Below are positions 31,253-34,057 of a stretch of DNA of 34,057 nt, piece after piece (within the stretch, counting starts at the first letter, position 1; each line of letters begins with the position of its first letter). The notes under the pieces are model-generated. The model was given only the letters and a program-made list of their open reading frames with translations, searched no databases and was not told where the DNA came from. The translations under genes were made by a program, and so were the position numbers. Location: positions 1-34,057 of the forward strand of contig JASJXX010000023.1 of assembly GCA_030123765.1 (NCBI GenBank), written 5' to 3'. The DNA comes from Actinomycetota bacterium. GTDB lineage: Bacteria; Actinomycetota; Acidimicrobiia; Spongiisociales; UBA5794.

Positions 31253-33163
31253 TCCTTGCCGGTTGAGAGGTACTTCCTCGTCCTCAGCGATCTTGCTGAT
31301 GCGCACGGCGGTTGCCTTGAATTCGGCAGTCCCTGACTTCGGGTCCCACGCGTCGAGCGTGAGCAGGTTCACATCCAGTTCGTCGGGAGCGTGGATCGCC
31401 ATGAACACGAGGCCTCGTCGAAGGCCGTTCGTCACGCGCACGGCGACGTCGAGGGAGCCCCGCCGGGAGGACACGGTGACGGTCTCGCCCTCCACGAGGT
31501 CAAGGTCGGATGCCTGCTCGGGTGACATGTCAAGGACAGCATCGGTGCGGAGAGGGGAGCGGTATCCGCCAGATTGCACGCCCGTGTTGTAGGAGTCGAG
31601 TCTGCGTCCCGTCGTGAGCCTGATGGGGAAATCGTCGTCCAGTGGATCGATCGGAGGCACCCAGTGAACGACGAAGAAGGGGGCGGGCTCGCGGGGCAGG
31701 GTGTCCTCCCACAGCCATCCATGGAGGAACAGTGTTCCGGGGTGGTCTTCGTCGGGGCATGGCCACTGCAAGCCCCCGAGGGCATCAAGGCGCTCATAGG
31801 ACATGCCGGCGTGCATGGGTGACAGGCTCCGCAGCTCGTTCCAGAGCGCTTCGGCGTCAGGACTCCCCCAACTGTGGCCGAGCCGGTCGGCGAGTAGCGT
31901 GAGGATCTCGAGGTCGTCCTTCGCTTCTCCCGGAGGTTCGACCGCTTTGTGCACGCGTTGGACCCTGCGTTCACTCGACGTCACTGTGCCTTCCGACTCG
32001 GCCCATCCGACAGCGGCAGGGAGAACGACGTGAGCGAGCTGGGCGGTCTTGGTGAGAAATATGTCCTGGACGACCAGATGGTCAAGGGCTTCCAGGAGGC
32101 GACGGGCCCGTTTGGCGTCCGGCTCAGACTGTGCCGGGTTCTCCCCGATGACGTACAGGGAGGTGAGGTCACCCGATCCGATCGCATCGAGCATCTGGGC
32201 GACATGCAGACCAGGCTCCGGAGGTATCGAGGTACCCCACGCCGTCTCGAACTTCAGGCGGAGGTCGGGGTCGGCGACGTCCTGGAAGCCGGGGAGCTTG
32301 TTGGGAAGAGCCCCCATGTCGCCGCCGCCCTGGACGTTGTTCTGGCCCCGGATGGGCACGAGGCCAGACCCGTACCGGCCGACATGGCCCGTCAGGAGCG
32401 CCAGGTTGATGAGTGAGAGGACGTTGTCTGTGGCGTTGGTGTGCTCGGTGATCCCGAGCGTCCAGCAGAGCTGCGCAGTGCGCGCCTCGCCATAGTCGTG
32501 GGCGAAGCCGCGGATCGCTCGGGCAGGGACGCCGGTGATCTCCTCAGCTCGTTGCAGTGTCCAGGAATCAACAGCCTCGGCGTACGCGTCGAAGCCCGAC
32601 GTGGAGTGCTTGATGAACTCCGCATCGGTGAGATCGGCTGCGATGATCTCGCGGCCGACCGCATTCGCGAGAGCGATGTCAGATCCGACGTCGATGCCGA
32701 GCCAGACGTCTGCCCACTCGGCCGTCTCGGTGCGGCGCGGATCGATGGCGTACATCTTTGCGCCGTTGCGGATGCCCTTGGCGAGATGATGGAAGAAGAT
32801 GGGGTGCGCGCTGCGCGCGTTGGAACCCCAGAGAACGATCAGTTCCGTGGTCTCGATCTCTTCATATGAGGAAGTTCCGCCGCCCGCTCCGAATACTGCC
32901 GCCAGACCGGCGACCGATGGAGCGTGTCAGGTGCGGTTGCAGCTATCGATGTTGTTAGTGCCGAGGACGGTGCGAGCGAACTTCTGTGCAAGGAAGTTCA
33001 ACTCGTTGGTTGCCTTGGAACACGAGAACAAGCCGGTCGCGTCGCCCGGGTTTCGCTTGAACCCGGCCGCGGCCGCCGCCAGGGCGGTATCCCAATCTGT
33101 CGGCCTGAGCTCGCCATCGATCCGGACCATCGGCGTCGTCAACCGCTCATATCTTTTACCCAT
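31199..33163 (-). CDS. fdhA: formate dehydrogenase catalytic subunit, selenocysteine-containing (split alpha subunit)
   Basis: A 654-residue molybdopterin oxidoreductase read through an in-frame TGA at 32929-32927. Before the TGA the frame gives GKRYERLTTPMVR ... LGTNNIDSCNRT; after it HAPSVAGLAAVFGAGGGTSS, then YAIDPRRTETAEWADVW. Formate dehydrogenases have Sec or Cys followed by His exactly here (C-x-R-x-U-H-x-PSVAGL in E. coli FdhF), so residue 79 is Sec. An SECIS-like hairpin follows. The protein begins just after the point where the N-terminal gene at 25848-26705 ends, so the two make one alpha subunit. A perfect AAGGAGGTGAG site precedes the ATG. The C-terminal molybdopterin-dinucleotide domain is complete (LTTGRRLDSYNTGV ... 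AIHAPDELDVNLLT). Confidence 0.93.
32885..32926 (-). promoter_or_regulatory. SECIS-like element of fdhA
   Basis: Directly after the UGA, the mRNA forms an outer stem CGCUCC/GGAGCG (32924-32919 with 32890-32885) and an inner stem CGCC/GGCG (32912-32909 with 32903-32900) closing the loop GGUCU (32908-32904). Counting UGA as 1-3, U17, G23 and U24 are in place, the bases known to be essential in E. coli fdhF. The UGA-to-GGUCU distance is 18 nt. Confidence 0.85.
32927..32929 (-). other. UGA selenocysteine codon in fdhA
   Basis: In-frame TGA at the family's catalytic Cys/Sec position, preceded by DSCNRT and followed by HAPSVAGL. Treating it as a stop would remove the entire catalytic domain. Confidence 0.92.
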
Positions 33164-33209
33164 CTCACCTCCTTCCGCCAGTAACCGAGGCTACCACCTC
33201 CCCCTAGCG

Positions 33210-34028
33210 TCAGAAGAGGAGGCGGTTGGCGGTGTCGGAGAAGACGGCGAGGAAGAGGAACCACGCGCCGACGGTGACGAGGATGCGTCCGCCCCACCGT
33301 TTGACAGCAGGCCCAGACGTTCTGAAACGGCTGAGGGTCGATGCTTTCGCGAAGGCGGCTCCGAGGGCCGCGACGAAGAGGAGCGCCACGATCATCGACG
33401 CCGCGACGGCGAAGGTGAACACGGCTCCCGCGATGCTCCCGGCAATGAGTGACTGCACGGCCAGACCGGCCAGCAGAGGACCCGTTCAGCCGAAGCCTGC
33501 GACGAGGTAGCCGTAGCCGTAGAGGACGTGGTTGGAGAACCGGCTCTCGTCCGTGGAGGCAGCGCGCCGACGGTGAATGGGCCCGGCGAGCCGGGAGAGG
33601 CTCGCAAACGGAATCCGGATCATCCGCAGTTGCACGAGGCCCATGAGGATCAGGACGACCGCGACGATCACACGAAGAGTGCGCCCCTGGAGGGAGTCAA
33701 ATGTGAACTGTCGTGCGATCGCGCCACCCCCGATCGAGAGAAGCAGACCGAATGTAGCGATGAAAGCGACCGCGCCGATCGAAGCTCCCGTGGCGAAACG
33801 GAGCGCCTCGCGGATCCGGCGTTCCGGAGTCGAGGCGCTCTGGCGAGTGAGCGTTGTGAGGAGTAGAGGGAACGAGCACGGAGAGAAGAAAGCGGCGATC
33901 CCCACCGTCGCTGCAACGATGATGAGCCCTGTTCCTGTGGCAGCACCGACGTCGAACTCACGAAATACCAGGAACCCGACGTATCCGGCGAGGGCCACGA
34001 CGAGGGTGGCCGCGACGAGCAGAGCCAT
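33210..34028 (-). CDS. CcdA/DsbD-type membrane thiol-disulfide transporter with selenocysteine
   Basis: A 272-residue protein read through an in-frame TGA at 33488-33486. It has about seven membrane helices. The first redox cysteine is in FFSPCSFPLL (C51), the CcdA signature. In the family the second redox cysteine lies in a G-C-T-x-P motif of a later helix; here the sequence reads YGYGYLVAGFG-U-TGPLLAGL, so the TGA (residue 181) replaces that Cys. Reading continues for 91 residues with two more helices (AVFTFAVAASMIVALLF and ILVTVGAWFLFLAVF). An SECIS-like hairpin follows the UGA. CcdA/DsbD proteins carry reducing power from thioredoxin across the membrane. The gene lies 46 nt before the Sec-fdhA gene. 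The frame is open to the right edge, so the true start may be upstream of 34028. Confidence 0.85.
33453..33485 (-). promoter_or_regulatory. SECIS-like element of the CcdA-type gene
   Basis: After the UGA the mRNA folds as CUGC-U-GGCC-GGUCU-GGCC-GU-GCAG (33476-33453). The loop GGUCU begins 18 nt after UGA, and U17, G23 and U24 match the E. coli fdhF numbering. Loop sequence and distance are identical to those in the fdhA element, while the stems differ in sequence. Confidence 0.8.
33486..33488 (-). other. UGA selenocysteine codon in CcdA-type gene
   Basis: In-frame TGA at the position of the second redox cysteine of CcdA/DsbD transmembrane domains (GFG-U-TGP). The frame continues with normal membrane-protein sequence for 91 codons. 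Confidence 0.82.
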
Positions 34029-34057
34029 CCGTGCCCGCAGCCGCGATCTCTTGAGGA

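Noticed and set aside
33486-33488. Frameshift, pseudogene or true stop at the CcdA TGA
   Set aside because: The same frame continues with two membrane helices, the TGA falls on the expected redox Cys, and a SECIS-like hairpin follows at the right spacing. A one-base sequencing error cannot be fully excluded.
1-34057. CRISPR arrays, insertion sequences, rRNA and att sites
   Set aside because: No regularly spaced repeats, transposase frames, long terminal repeats or rRNA-like stretches were seen in the window.

Overview
The window looks like a piece of a high-GC actinobacterial (Actinomycetota) chromosome. The left end carries an order known from the mycobacterial origin region: pseudokinase half of MviN, ECF sigma factor, anti-sigma factor, thioredoxin reductase, thioredoxin, CwlM-like protein. 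Further support comes from a hemolysin-III gene beside a short-chain Z-prenyl synthase (the Rv1085c/Rv1086 pair in M. tuberculosis), inositol-1-phosphate synthase beside a PadR regulator, and many genes whose -10 box sits 6-7 nt before the start codon, as in leaderless actinobacterial mRNAs. I cannot name the class; a non-mycobacterial lineage such as Acidimicrobiia would fit.

Layout. 1-6170, minus strand: GNAT protein, pseudokinase with extracytoplasmic domain, sigma/anti-sigma pair, small membrane protein, trxB, trxA and a left-truncated CwlM-like gene. 6255-9393, plus: pilT, a zinc-ribbon RNase HI and the CCA-adding enzyme. 9457-15610, plus: an arginine operon argC-J-B-R-G-H without argD or argF. 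15611-22341: small mixed units (a Cys-rich small protein, cupin, hemolysin III, Z-prenyl synthase, histidine phosphatase, pyrE, PH-like membrane protein, endonuclease IV, ino1-padR). 22473-34057: a formate/one-carbon region with fhs, mobA, fdhD and a NAD-dependent formate dehydrogenase, interrupted by a plus-strand cassette (28669-31252).

The most striking part is the right end. Two minus-strand genes read through an in-frame TGA. One is the catalytic part of formate dehydrogenase, where TGA falls at the known Cys/Sec position just before the catalytic His. The other is a CcdA/DsbD-type membrane thiol-disulfide transporter, where TGA replaces the second redox cysteine. Both TGAs are followed at exactly the same distance (18 nt) by a hairpin with loop GGUCU and a U at position 17, the geometry of the E. 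coli fdhF SECIS element. I read both as selenoproteins; the CcdA-like one may be undescribed. The formate dehydrogenase alpha subunit is also split: its Fe-S/Mo4Fe4S N-terminal part (25848-26705) and its catalytic part (31199-33163) are separate genes about 4.5 kb apart.

How the genes work together: the formate dehydrogenase (fused NuoE/NuoF-like diaphorase, Fe-S subunit, Sec catalytic subunit), FdhD (cofactor sulfuration), MobA (molybdopterin nucleotide formation) and Fhs (formate to formyl-THF) form a formate-handling module. trxA/trxB with the sigma/anti-sigma pair suggest thiol-stress control, and the pseudokinase and CwlM-like proteins suggest control of peptidoglycan synthesis. No rRNA, tRNA, CRISPR array or insertion sequence was recognised.
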